From: CAWKDG01 sp963848355
GTDB taxonomy: Bacteria > Actinomycetota > Acidimicrobiia > Acidimicrobiales > UBA8190
NCBI GenBank assembly: GCA_963848355.1
Contig: CAWKDG010000003.1
Location: 4,346-68,345 of the forward strand
Reading direction: 5' to 3'
Length of the DNA stretch: 64,000 nucleotides
Shown: positions 8,435-16,844 of the stretch, piece after piece
Layout: each line of letters begins with the position of its first letter
Position numbering within the stretch: position 1 is the stretch's first letter
The notes under the pieces: model-generated
Database searches by the model: none
Seen by the model: the letters and a program-made list of their open reading frames with translations, nothing else
What the model was told of the DNA's origin: nothing
Position numbers and translations under genes: made by a program

Positions 8435-11254
8435 GTGACCGGGACCGCCCAGTTCGGATCGAGCCCGGACGAGGCTCGCCTCCTGGCCGAAATAGGCGAC
8501 CTCGTAAGGGAGTTGCATCCCACGGCGCCGACCGTTCGCGTCGACCCCGAAAGCCGGCTGGACGCCGACCTGGGCCTGGACAGCCTGGCCGTGGTGGAAC
8601 TCCGTTCTCGACTGGAGGAGGACTTCGGCGTCACCCTCGCAGATCAGGTGCTCGATACCCCCACCCCCAGGGGATGGCTGCAGGCGGTGCGCGCCGCTCC
8701 TGGCCACCGTCCAACGACGCCACCCACGCCGCCGGTGCGCCCGACGGCGGCGGCGACCGAGGCCGGCGCCGCCGCCTGGCCGGCGGATGAGGACACCCTC
8801 CTCGACGTCCTGGCGTGGCACGCGGACCGTCACCCCGAGCGCATCCACCTCCGTCTGCTGTACTCCTCCGAGGACGAGTCGGCTACCGAGACGCTCACCT
8901 ACGGCTCGTTGTCCACCGAGGCGATGAACCTGGCCGGCGGGCTTCAGGAACGCGGGCTGCGACCCGGCGAAACGGTGGCGCTCATGCTCCCGACCGCCGC
9001 CGACTACTTCGTCTCCTTCCTGGGAGTCCTGATGGCGGGCGGGATCCCGGTCCCGATCTACCCGCCGGCCCGCCGGGCAGGGCTCGAGGACCACCTCCGT
9101 CGCCAGGTGCACATCCTCGACAACGGCGCGGTCACCATGCTGGTGACGGTCCCCGAAGCTCGTTTCGTCGCTCGGTTGGTGCGTCAGCAGGTCCCGTCGT
9201 TGCGCGCCGTGCTCTCGGTAGACGACTTACGCAGAGCGATCGCGTCCCCGCCCCCTCGTCCTGCCGTCCGGACCGACGACACCGCACTCATCCAGTACAC
9301 CTCCGGCAGCACCGGCAGCCCCAAAGGGGTAGTCCTGGCCCACCGGCACGTGCTGGCCAACATCCGGGCCATGGGCGAAGCCATGGCGGCCACTCCGGCC
9401 GATGTGGTGGTGAGCTGGTTGCCGCTCTACCACGACATGGGGTTGATCGGCTCGTGGTTGGCCAGCCTCTACTTCGGGTTCGAGCTGGTGGTGATGCCCC
9501 CGACGGCGTTCCTCTCTCGTCCCGTTCGATGGCTCCAGGCCGTGAGCGCCTACAGGGGCACGCTGAGCCCGTCGCCCAACTTCGGCTACGAGCTGTGTTT
9601 GCGCCACGTCTCTGACGAGGAATTGTCCACCCTCGACCTGTCCTCCTGGCGGATGGCGCTCAACGGTGCCGAGCCGGTTAGTCCCGAGACGATCCGGCGG
9701 TTCACCGAACGCTTCGGCCCTTGCGGCTTTCGGCCTGAAGTCATGGCCCCCGTCTACGGGCTGGCCGAGGCGGCCGTCGGTCTGACCTTCCCGCCGCTCG
9801 GCCGGGGGCCGATAGTCGACGCCGTCGACCGCCAGGTCCTGATCCGATGGGGTCGGGCCGAACCCACCACCTCGGACGACGTCACTTCGTTGCGCTTCGT
9901 TTCCTGCGGACGTCCCCTTCCCGGCTACAAGGTTCGGGTGATCGACGCAACGGGCAAGGAACTGGCCGAGCGCCACGAGGGGCACGTCGAGTTCACCGGT
10001 CCTTCGGCCACGCCGGGCTACTTTCGAAACGAGGAGGAGACGCGGTCGCTCCGCCGGGCGGGCTGGGTCGTCACCGGCGATCTCGGCTACATGGCAGGCG
10101 GTGATCTCTACTTGACGGGCCGGTCCAAGGACATCATCATCCGGGCCGGCCGGAATCTGCACCCCGAGGAGCTCGAGATCGCCCTAGGTGACGTGCCGGG
10201 AGTGCGCAAGGGTTGCGTGGCGGTCTTCGCCTCCACCGATGCCGCCCTCGCCACCGAACGCCTCGTGGTGCTGGCCGAGACCCGGCTTGACGACGCCGAC
10301 GCCTTGACCGAACTGCGCCGTCGGATCACGGGCTTGACCGTCGATCTCCTGGGGACGCCTCCCGACGATGTCGTACTGGCCCCGCCGGGAACCGTCCTCA
10401 AGACCTCGAGTGGCAAAATACGGCGCGCTGGGTGTCGGCAGCTCTACGAGTCAGGGAACATCGGGCAGCGGGCGAGCCCGGCCCGGTGGCAGATCGCCCG
10501 CTTCGCTTTGCGCAGTGCCGCCCCCCAGACCCGCCGAGGGGCCCAGGCCACGGTCGGCATTCTCTACGCCGCTTACACCTGGGCCATCACGATCCTGGTG
10601 GGCGTGCCCGTGTGGCTTCTCGTCGCCGTCATGCCCACGCTGAGCCTGCGTTGGGTCGTACTCCGGGCCGCGGGACGGGTCATGTGTCGCCTGTGCGGAA
10701 TCCCGCTGACGGTCACAGGCGCCGTGCCCGAATCGGGTCCGTTCGTGGTGGTGGCCAACCACGCCAGCTTCATCGACAGCCTGGTCCTCGTGCTGTGTCT
10801 GCCCACACCCGTCGTTCTCGTGGCCGGTGGCGAGCTGGCCACTCAACACTTAGCGGGCCCGTTCCTTCGGCGACTGGGCTGCGAGTTCGTCGACCAGGAC
10901 AATCCGCAGCAACGACGCCGCGACGCCGCCCGGATCTCCGACGCTCTGAAGGCGGGGCGCAGCGTCGGCTTCTTCCCCGAGGGGTCGCTCGATCGGGCAG
11001 CCGGGTTGCGGTCGTTCCGTTTGGGCGCCTTTGCCGCGTCGAGCGACAGCGGTGCCCCCGTCGTGCCCGTGGGCATCCGCGGCAGTCGTGACGTCGTCCG
11101 CCCGGGCGGGCGCTTCCCGCGACGGGGGGGAGTCCAGGTCGCCATCGGTGCCCCGATCCCGCCGTCGGGCCCGGGGTGGTCGGCCACCCTGGAGCTGCGC
11201 GATCGGGCCCGGGACGCCGTCTTGGCCTTGTCGGGAGAGCCTGAACTGGAATAA
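8435..11254 (+). CDS. ACP / fatty acyl-AMP ligase / PlsC-type acyltransferase fusion
   Basis: A 939-residue three-domain protein. Residues 1-85 are an acyl carrier domain with the phosphopantetheine Ser in LGLDSLAV (Ser 50). Residues ~120-680 are an acyl-adenylating enzyme with YTSGSTGSPKG near residue 290, the GLAE motif and the hinge region TGRSKDIIIRAGRN. Residues ~700-939 contain one or two hydrophobic helices and a 1-acylglycerol-3-phosphate acyltransferase-like domain with NHASFID (HX4D) and FPEGS. Together they could activate a fatty acid, hold it on the built-in ACP and transfer it to a membrane lipid acceptor. The start is GTG 8435; no strong ribosome site is seen. The DosR-like box upstream hints at hypoxic or stress lipid remodelling, by analogy with DosR-controlled lipid genes of mycobacteria. 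Confidence 0.88.
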   Translation: MTGTAQFGSSPDEARLLAEIGDLVRELHPTAPTVRVDPESRLDADLGLDSLAVVELRSRLEEDFGVTLADQVLDTPTPRGWLQAVRAAPGHRPTTPPTPPVRPTAAATEAGAAAWPADEDTLLDVLAWHADRHPERIHLRLLYSSEDESATETLTYGSLSTEAMNLAGGLQERGLRPGETVALMLPTAADYFVSFLGVLMAGGIPVPIYPPARRAGLEDHLRRQVHILDNGAVTMLVTVPEARFVARLVRQQVPSLRAVLSVDDLRRAIASPPPRPAVRTDDTALIQYTSGSTGSPKGVVLAHRHVLANIRAMGEAMAATPADVVVSWLPLYHDMGLIGSWLASLYFGFELVVMPPTAFLSRPVRWLQAVSAYRGTLSPSPNFGYELCLRHVSDEELSTLDLSSWRMALNGAEPVSPETIRRFTERFGPCGFRPEVMAPVYGLAEAAVGLTFPPLGRGPIVDAVDRQVLIRWGRAEPTTSDDVTSLRFVSCGRPLPGYKVRVIDATGKELAERHEGHVEFTGPSATPGYFRNEEETRSLRRAGWVVTGDLGYMAGGDLYLTGRSKDIIIRAGRNLHPEELEIALGDVPGVRKGCVAVFASTDAALATERLVVLAETRLDDADALTELRRRITGLTVDLLGTPPDDVVLAPPGTVLKTSSGKIRRAGCRQLYESGNIGQRASPARWQIARFALRSAAPQTRRGAQATVGILYAAYTWAITILVGVPVWLLVAVMPTLSLRWVVLRAAGRVMCRLCGIPLTVTGAVPESGPFVVVANHASFIDSLVLVLCLPTPVVLVAGGELATQHLAGPFLRRLGCEFVDQDNPQQRRRDAARISDALKAGRSVGFFPEGSLDRAAGLRSFRLGAFAASSDSGAPVVPVGIRGSRDVVRPGGRFPRRGGVQVAIGAPIPPSGPGWSATLELRDRARDAVLALSGEPELE

Positions 11255-11321
11255 CCACTGCTCGGGAACGAGGCTGGATGTCCCGCCGCCGACACGGAAG
11301 GGACACAACAAGTCCCACGAG

Positions 11322-12116
11322 TCAGTGGGCGAAGAGGTGCCACCCGGCGTAGGTCCACGCCACCACCAGAAGGGCGTTGGCCACCGGTGGCCCCGAGATC
11401 AGCCGGACGAACTCCTCGGCGTCGGCCAGACGACCCCGGGACCGCCGGGCGGCGACCTCCACAAGTACGCAGGCGACCATCAGGCCGACCCAGAAGGCCA
11501 CGCCCACGGCCCGACTCGGCGGGAGCAGCAGCGCCAAGACGGTCGCCCGGTGCCCGCCAACCACCGCGGCACCGGACAATGCTCCCGGCGATGCGCCATG
11601 AGCGGTCTTGCCTGAGGTCCACCCGACAGGCGCCCTCGCTCGCGCTGCACCGTAGCCCAGCCCGACCAGGATCCATCCGAGCAGCAGGGCAGCATTGAAA
11701 GGTCGGAACGCCTGTGCCAGCGCGCTGACCGTCAGGTGCGGCTGGTGCGGACCAGTGTCGATGCCGAGCAGCTCCCAGACCAGTACCACGAGGGTAAGGG
11801 CCAGCCACGGCAACAGGCCGACGATCGCTCGGCCGCCGCCCTCCTGGCCCGGCCGTGGCCAGCTCGTGCGGTCCGGTGTCAGATGCAAGCCGGGGCGGCC
11901 ACCGCGCCGGCCCCGCCACAGCATGACGTCGATAACAACCACGCCGACAAGCGAGGCGGACCACGTGGCCAGTGCGGGAGTCGAGGAGTGGTGGAAACCA
12001 CTCGCCCAACCGCACCACGCACACAGCGCCGAAGCGAAGACGATGGCGGGGACCACCCGACGGGCAGACACGCCCGACATCGTCGCATCGTGAAGGGGGC
12101 CTCCGCTGCGCCTCAT
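11322..12116 (-). CDS. Polytopic membrane protein of unknown function
   Basis: 264 residues (252 if ATG 12080 is used) with about six hydrophobic segments, for example VVPAIVFASALCAWCGWASG and LLPWLALTLVVLVWELLGID, the latter followed by a His/Pro-rich loop. No family is recognised. It lies convergent to the acyltransferase fusion. A DosR-like box sits 65 bases upstream of the longer start, so it may belong to the same regulon. Confidence 0.6.
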   Translation of the reverse strand: MRRSGGPLHDATMSGVSARRVVPAIVFASALCAWCGWASGFHHSSTPALATWSASLVGVVVIDVMLWRGRRGGRPGLHLTPDRTSWPRPGQEGGGRAIVGLLPWLALTLVVLVWELLGIDTGPHQPHLTVSALAQAFRPFNAALLLGWILVGLGYGAARARAPVGWTSGKTAHGASPGALSGAAVVGGHRATVLALLLPPSRAVGVAFWVGLMVACVLVEVAARRSRGRLADAEEFVRLISGPPVANALLVVAWTYAGWHLFAH

Positions 12117-12181
12117 CCCGACAGGTGCCGCTGCGGCGGGGACGGCACGAAGGTTCTCCGGATGTGGGGACCGTCCGAGAT

Positions 12182-12196
12182 GTGACCTTCGGCCCT
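12182..12196. promoter_or_regulatory. DosR/DevR-like box upstream of the membrane protein gene
   Basis: GTGACCTTCGGCCCT differs from the box at 7673 by one base (C for T). The nearest possible target is the minus-strand gene ending at 12116. The interval 12197-12489 has no supportable gene on either strand. Confidence 0.5.
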
Positions 12197-12489
12197 TCGC
12201 ACGGGCGGTGGCCGTCCTCCTGACGAACGACGGCTACAAGCGTGTGAGCCGCCATACCGCCGGGGGACAGGTCAGGCGGCGCGACGCACCCAGGACAACC
12301 TCGATCCTCTGGCCGCCCACGTGGACATGGAGGACGCCGATGCGAGTCCCGCGCCGGTAACAGCTTCCAAACGATCCGATAGCGGCTCGTGGCGGCGAGC
12401 AATGACGTCGCCGATCCCTTCGACCGCTGAGTTGGTCGAGGTGTGCTGGAGCAGGGCGAAGGCCGCTTGCCGCCGATCGGAACGGAGAC

Positions 12490-12915
12490 TCAGGTCCCTT
12501 GATCCCGCACGATGAGCACCGGGCAGTGGGCGTGGGTGGACAGGAACTCGCTCACCGAACCGAGGAGCATTCCTGCAAATTCCCCGCGGCCTCGACTGCC
12601 GACGACGATCAGCGAAGCGGTCTTCGACTGTTCGGTGAGCACAGGGGCGGGATGACCCTCCAAGACCAAGGTGCCGATGTCGATGCCCGGGTCGGGTCCC
12701 AGGACCTCCGTGAGGCAATCCTCGATGATCGCCTCGGCTGATGGCCATCCGTAGCTCGTGCCGGAGCGCCAGGAGCTCACGACGAGAAGCGGGACATGCG
12801 AGAGTTCGGCCTGACGCGCCGCCCAGGCGAGCGCCGCCTTCGAAGACGGCGAGCCGTCGACCCCGACGACGATGGGCGGCGTGGAGTCGACGATGTCCCT
12901 GTCCGTCGTGGTCAT
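12490..12915 (-). CDS. Universal stress protein (UspA family)
   Basis: A 141-residue single-domain USP. It shows the N-terminal VVGVDGSPSSKAALAWA strand-helix and the ATP-binding signature VVGSRGRGEFAGMLLGSVSE near the C terminus, the GxG-type pattern of nucleotide-binding USPs. The longest open frame starts at 13167, but the family start is ATG 12915, preceded by an excellent ribosome site (GGAGGGG). A DosR-like box lies 80 bases upstream between this gene and the divergent PRC-barrel gene. USPs are classic members of the mycobacterial DosR regulon. Confidence 0.9.
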   Translation of the reverse strand: MTTTDRDIVDSTPPIVVGVDGSPSSKAALAWAARQAELSHVPLLVVSSWRSGTSYGWPSAEAIIEDCLTEVLGPDPGIDIGTLVLEGHPAPVLTEQSKTASLIVVGSRGRGEFAGMLLGSVSEFLSTHAHCPVLIVRDQGT

Positions 12916-12995
12916 ATGGTTGCCCCTCCTGTCCGCCTCAGCCGGCGGCGCGCAAAGCGCCAGGTGCATCGTGACCCGCTCGTCTGTCGGTGCAT

Positions 12996-13010
12996 AGGGC
13001 CGATGGTCCC
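12996..13010 (-). promoter_or_regulatory. DosR/DevR-like box between USP and PRC-barrel genes
   Basis: On the minus strand this reads GGGACCATCGGCCCT, the closest match in the window to a canonical box. It is positioned 80 bases before the USP start and 141 bases before the divergent PRC-barrel start. Confidence 0.65.
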
Positions 13011-13151
13011 TAGGGCCTTCGTTTTGCGGCCGTCGATGACGGGCATCGGCGACGGGTCGCGCTTCCCGCATGGGACAACCGCCGAGATGCGAGGGCACTG
13101 GCGCTGAGGTTGTGGGCACCGTAGGGTGCAAGAAGTGGAGAAGAGGGTGGC

Positions 13152-13796
13152 ATGACGGAGACGACAACTTTCACTATCGGGGCCCAGGCGAGATGCAAGG
13201 ACGGGGTCTGTGGCGATGTAATTCGTGTCGTCGTTGATCCGATCACTCGGACAGTGACTCACCTCGTGGTTGAACCGAAGCACCGCATAGCACTCGGTCG
13301 ACTCGTCCCTCTGACGCTGGTCGACACCGCGACGGACGAGATCCGACTCCGTTGCACTCTGGCGCAATTCAAGAAGCTCGATTGGGCCGAGGAGACACAG
13401 TTCTTGTCGGGGATCGGCGGCTACCCGGGCTATAACCCCGGTCAGGTACTGACGTGGCCCTACTACGGCCTGGGCGGGGGTGGGGGTCTCGGTATGGGAA
13501 ACATACCGCAGCCCGTCATCATTACCAAGGTCCCCCTGGGCGAGGTCGCCGTCCGTCGCGGCGAACAAGTCCATGCCACGGATGGAGTCATAGGGCGAGT
13601 CCAAGGATTGGTCGTCACCCCGGAGGATCACCACGTCACTCACGTGCTGCTTCAAGAGGGACACCTTTGGGGCCGCAAGGAGGTGGCAATTCCAATCAGC
13701 GCCGTGACCGGGGTGGACAACGGTATTCGGCTCAGTCTCACCAAGCAGGAGGTGCAGGACCTACCGACCGTCGATGTCGATCACGTGAACGATTAG
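13152..13796 (+). CDS. PRC-barrel domain protein
   Basis: 214 residues with two PRC-barrel-like modules: residues 1-75 (FTIGAQARCKDGVCGDVIRV, then THLVVEPKH) and about 125-205 (RRGEQVHATDGVIGRVQGLV, then HVTHVLLQEGHLWGRKEVAI). They are joined by a Gly/Tyr/Pro-rich linker. PRC-barrels are small adaptor folds seen in photosynthetic reaction centres, RimM and many stress proteins. ATG 13152 is the first start after the USP promoter region, and the gene is divergent from the USP gene. The partner is unknown. Confidence 0.82.
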   Translation: MTETTTFTIGAQARCKDGVCGDVIRVVVDPITRTVTHLVVEPKHRIALGRLVPLTLVDTATDEIRLRCTLAQFKKLDWAEETQFLSGIGGYPGYNPGQVLTWPYYGLGGGGGLGMGNIPQPVIITKVPLGEVAVRRGEQVHATDGVIGRVQGLVVTPEDHHVTHVLLQEGHLWGRKEVAIPISAVTGVDNGIRLSLTKQEVQDLPTVDVDHVND

Positions 13797-13885
13797 AGGT
13801 GCAGCCGGCCTAGGCACACTGGTCGGCGATCAAGTTCGCTGCCCTTTTCGACGGGGAAGGTCGCCTCCGATATGGTGGAAACCAA

Positions 13886-15706
13886 GTGACCGAGGTTTCT
13901 CGCCCGCGGGGTGCCGACAGGAGCAACGGTTTACTTTCAAGGGAAACGCACGGTGTGACGGTACAGAGCCGGCTCACTGCCCGAGATGGCAGCGACGACC
14001 ATTACAAGTGGGTCGTCCTGTCCAACACCACGCTCGGCTCGCTGATGGCCATGATCGACACTTCGATCATGCTGATCGCTCTGCCCGACATCTTCCGGGG
14101 CATTCGACTCAATCCGCTGGCTCCCGGCAACAGCTTCTATCTGCTGTGGATGATCCTGAGCTTCATGGTCGTCACGAGTGTGCTCGTAGTGAGCCTGGGA
14201 CGTCTCGGCGACATGTACGGCCGGGTTCGCATGTACAACCTCGGCTTTGCCGTATATACGTTCTTCTCCCTGGTGCTGGCCGTGACATGGATGAGCGGCA
14301 CGGCGGCGGCGCTGTGGTTGGTCATCATGCGGGTCTTCCAGGGGGTGGGGGCCGCGCTCCTCATCGCCAACTCCGCCGCCATTATCACCGATGCCTTTCC
14401 GGAGGACGAACGGGGCATGGCCCTCGGCATCAATCAGGTGGCCGGCATCAGCGGCTCATTCATCGGACTCGTCCTCGGCGGGGTGCTCGCCCCGATCCAG
14501 TGGAGACTGATCTTCTTGGTCTCGGTTCCGATCGGCCTCTTCGGCACGGTGTGGGCCTACACGAAGCTCCGCGAGGTTCCCCCTCAAGGCCACGCGCGCC
14601 TCGATTGGCCGGGGAACTTAGCCTTCGCCTTGGGCCTTGTCGGGATCCTGGTCGGCGTCACCTACGGCATCCAGCCTTACGGCCATTCCACCATGGGCTG
14701 GAAGAGCCCCTTCGTGCTCGGCTGCCTCGGTGTCGGAGTCTCGCTGTTGGCGGTCTTCGCCCTCATCGAACGCCGGGTTGCCGATCCCATGTTCCGCATA
14801 CCGCTGTTCAGGATCCGTGCCTTTACTGCCGGATGCCTCTCCTCCTTGCTCGCCGGCATCGGGCGGGGCGGGCTCATGTTCATGTTGATCATCTGGCTCC
14901 AGGGCATCTGGCTGCCGCTGCACGGCTACAGCTTCAGCCGGACGCCGCTATGGGCGGGCATCTACATGTTGCCGCTCACCGCCGGATTCCTCCTAGCCGG
15001 GCCACTCTCGGGCTTCCTTTCCGACCGCTACGGCTCCCGACCGTTCGCGTCGGGGGGGATGATTGTCGCAGCCGGCTCTTTCCTCCTCCTCGAGCTGTTG
15101 CCGGTCAACTTCTCCTATGCGGTGTTCGGGCCTATCCTGCTCATGAACGGCCTGGCCATGGGCGCCTTTGCCGCACCTAACCGCGCTGGGGTGATGAACA
15201 GCCTGCCCGAACATCACCGCGGCGTGGGCTCGGGGATGAACGCGACTTTCCAGAATGCGGCTCAGGTGCTCTCGGTCGGGATCTTCTTCACCCTTGTGAT
15301 CGTGGGTCTCTCGGCCAGACTGCCAACCACACTTTTTCATGGACTCGTTGCCCATGGTGTTCCGTCTTCGGCGGCGTCCAAAGCGGCCCACCTGCCACCG
15401 GTCTCCACCCTCTTCGGTGCCTTCTTGGGCTATAACCCCATCAAACATCTGCTCGGAACCTCGATACTGGCTCAGTTGCCTAAAGGGCAAGCGGCGTTGC
15501 TGACAGGGCGGAGCTTCTTCCCCTCCCTCATCTCAGGACCTTTCGCCGATGGATTGCACGCCGCGTTCGACTTCGCCATCGGCGCCTGCCTGGTGGCCGC
15601 CGGTATGTCGTGGCTACGAGGCGGGAAGTACCACTACTCGGACGACGACGGTGCAGCTGAACCGACCAAGCCGACGGGCGCCGGCGGCGCACCCCTCGAT
15701 CAATAG
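13886..15706 (+). CDS. MFS transporter, DHA2/EmrB-like (14-TM type)
   Basis: A 606-residue major facilitator with about 14 hydrophobic segments. The MFS signature is visible as LGRLGDMYGRVRMYN in the loop after TM2, with LSDRYGSRPFAS as its second-half counterpart. The first ~45 residues are polar and may be cytosolic. The start is GTG 13886 with a purine-rich stretch 5' to it. It lies 89 bases after the PRC-barrel gene on the same strand, so co-transcription is possible. The substrate cannot be assigned. Confidence 0.85.
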   Translation: MTEVSRPRGADRSNGLLSRETHGVTVQSRLTARDGSDDHYKWVVLSNTTLGSLMAMIDTSIMLIALPDIFRGIRLNPLAPGNSFYLLWMILSFMVVTSVLVVSLGRLGDMYGRVRMYNLGFAVYTFFSLVLAVTWMSGTAAALWLVIMRVFQGVGAALLIANSAAIITDAFPEDERGMALGINQVAGISGSFIGLVLGGVLAPIQWRLIFLVSVPIGLFGTVWAYTKLREVPPQGHARLDWPGNLAFALGLVGILVGVTYGIQPYGHSTMGWKSPFVLGCLGVGVSLLAVFALIERRVADPMFRIPLFRIRAFTAGCLSSLLAGIGRGGLMFMLIIWLQGIWLPLHGYSFSRTPLWAGIYMLPLTAGFLLAGPLSGFLSDRYGSRPFASGGMIVAAGSFLLLELLPVNFSYAVFGPILLMNGLAMGAFAAPNRAGVMNSLPEHHRGVGSGMNATFQNAAQVLSVGIFFTLVIVGLSARLPTTLFHGLVAHGVPSSAASKAAHLPPVSTLFGAFLGYNPIKHLLGTSILAQLPKGQAALLTGRSFFPSLISGPFADGLHAAFDFAIGACLVAAGMSWLRGGKYHYSDDDGAAEPTKPTGAGGAPLDQ

Positions 15707-15747
15707 TGGCGAGCAGGACCTCGGAGCGAAAGGACGTCCCGGACCGA

Positions 15748-15768
15748 GGGCGCGACGCGAAAGCGCCC
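15748..15768. terminator. Stem-loop after the MFS gene
   Basis: GGGCGC and GCGCCC form a 6-bp inverted repeat around a 9-base loop, about 40 bases past the MFS stop, without a T tract. The rest of 15707-16209 shows no gene. Confidence 0.35.
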
Positions 15769-16209
15769 GTCCCACAGACTTCCGGGGATCGGGCGCCTTG
15801 CTTCGTTTGTACTCCGAGAACGGACACTCTGAGGAAATGGCACCTCTAGGAGCCTTCTTGCTCCTTGCCGTTGCAACGCTCAAACTGCGAGTCGCTTTCC
15901 TTTGACGAGGGCCTACCGGGATTTCTCCCGTACAATCCTCCGTCATCCGTTCTCAGGTCGAGCCACCCTGACTACATCGCATGAGTGCCTCCTTCCGGAT
16001 CCTCACGGATCCTTCAATATTCATCATGGGCCGAAAGCCTCTGTTCTGCTAGAGGCGAAAGTCCCGATACTCTGAACGCCTCGTGGTCGACCCGGCGCTG
16101 TGACGAAATTCGTCGTCCGACCGATCACACCGCAAGTCGATCGCTCGACGGCACGATCCCAGATAGCCGATGCGATCTGCTCGGCCCGGTTGCCGGTGGC
16201 GACACCTGA

Positions 16210-16224
16210 GGGACGTTCGACCCT
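16210..16224 (+). promoter_or_regulatory. DosR/DevR-like box upstream of the second paralogue
   Basis: GGGACGTTCGACCCT lies 62 bases before the start at 16287, against 60 bases for the box of the first paralogue. Confidence 0.6.
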
Positions 16225-16286
16225 TCCCGCGGGCGCCTCCAAGTCGCAATATGAGTGGAGGACACGGCCAGCAAGGATGGTTCAAG

Positions 16287-16715
16287 ATGTGGACAACTCG
16301 AAGTCGGACTTGGGAACGCGTCCTCGTCGCCGAGTGCGAGGCGTTCCTCTCCGGGCATTCTGCGCAGTACTTTGATCAGCACAATCGCCCAGTCCCTGCG
16401 TGGGCCTGGCTGAACCTCTTGGCTCATGGCACGGACGACGAGATTGCGGCGCTGGCATCCGGTGGACCGCAGCCAGCTCTTCCTGCCTCTGAGACCACCG
16501 CGGTGTGGTTCCAGGCCGTCTCCCTCCTGGGCCAGGAGCTCATGATTCAAGCGACCAGGCGGGGGCGCTCGCTCGCTGAGCTCCAGCGGTGGACACTTGT
16601 CCCGCTCGAGCTTGAACTGGCGGGACCACGGGCACCCTCTTCGGTGAAGCCGGCCGCTCTCGTCACGAGCGTGCTGAGCGCCCTGGTGGAACACCCCACC
16701 ATCCGATGGCAATGA
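16287..16715 (+). CDS. Unknown-function protein, second member of a local paralogue pair
   Basis: 142 residues, the same length as the product of 7748-8176 and similar along its whole length (shared LVAECEAFLSGH, PAWAWLN, RSLAELQRWTLVPLELELA). ATG 16287 has a good ribosome site (AAGGATGG, 6 bases upstream); the frame is open further upstream, but nothing there aligns with the paralogue. No catalytic motif is evident. The pair brackets the acyl-AMP ligase, USP, PRC-barrel and MFS genes. Confidence 0.75.
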   Translation: MWTTRSRTWERVLVAECEAFLSGHSAQYFDQHNRPVPAWAWLNLLAHGTDDEIAALASGGPQPALPASETTAVWFQAVSLLGQELMIQATRRGRSLAELQRWTLVPLELELAGPRAPSSVKPAALVTSVLSALVEHPTIRWQ

Positions 16716-16844
16716 GGTCGATCGCTCAGTACAGGGTTCGTCCTCGGCGTTGCTTGATGTGCCCGGCCGACAGCTGCGCGCCCTGTGTGCGCACCACCGC
16801 TGGGGGTTGAGCGCAGACTTCCTGGCGTCCCCGAGACGGTTTGA

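Noticed and set aside
12272..12748. 158-residue minus-strand frame extending past the USP stop
   Set aside because: It overlaps the USP gene out of frame and has no start or motif; the part beyond 12490 is not recognisable.
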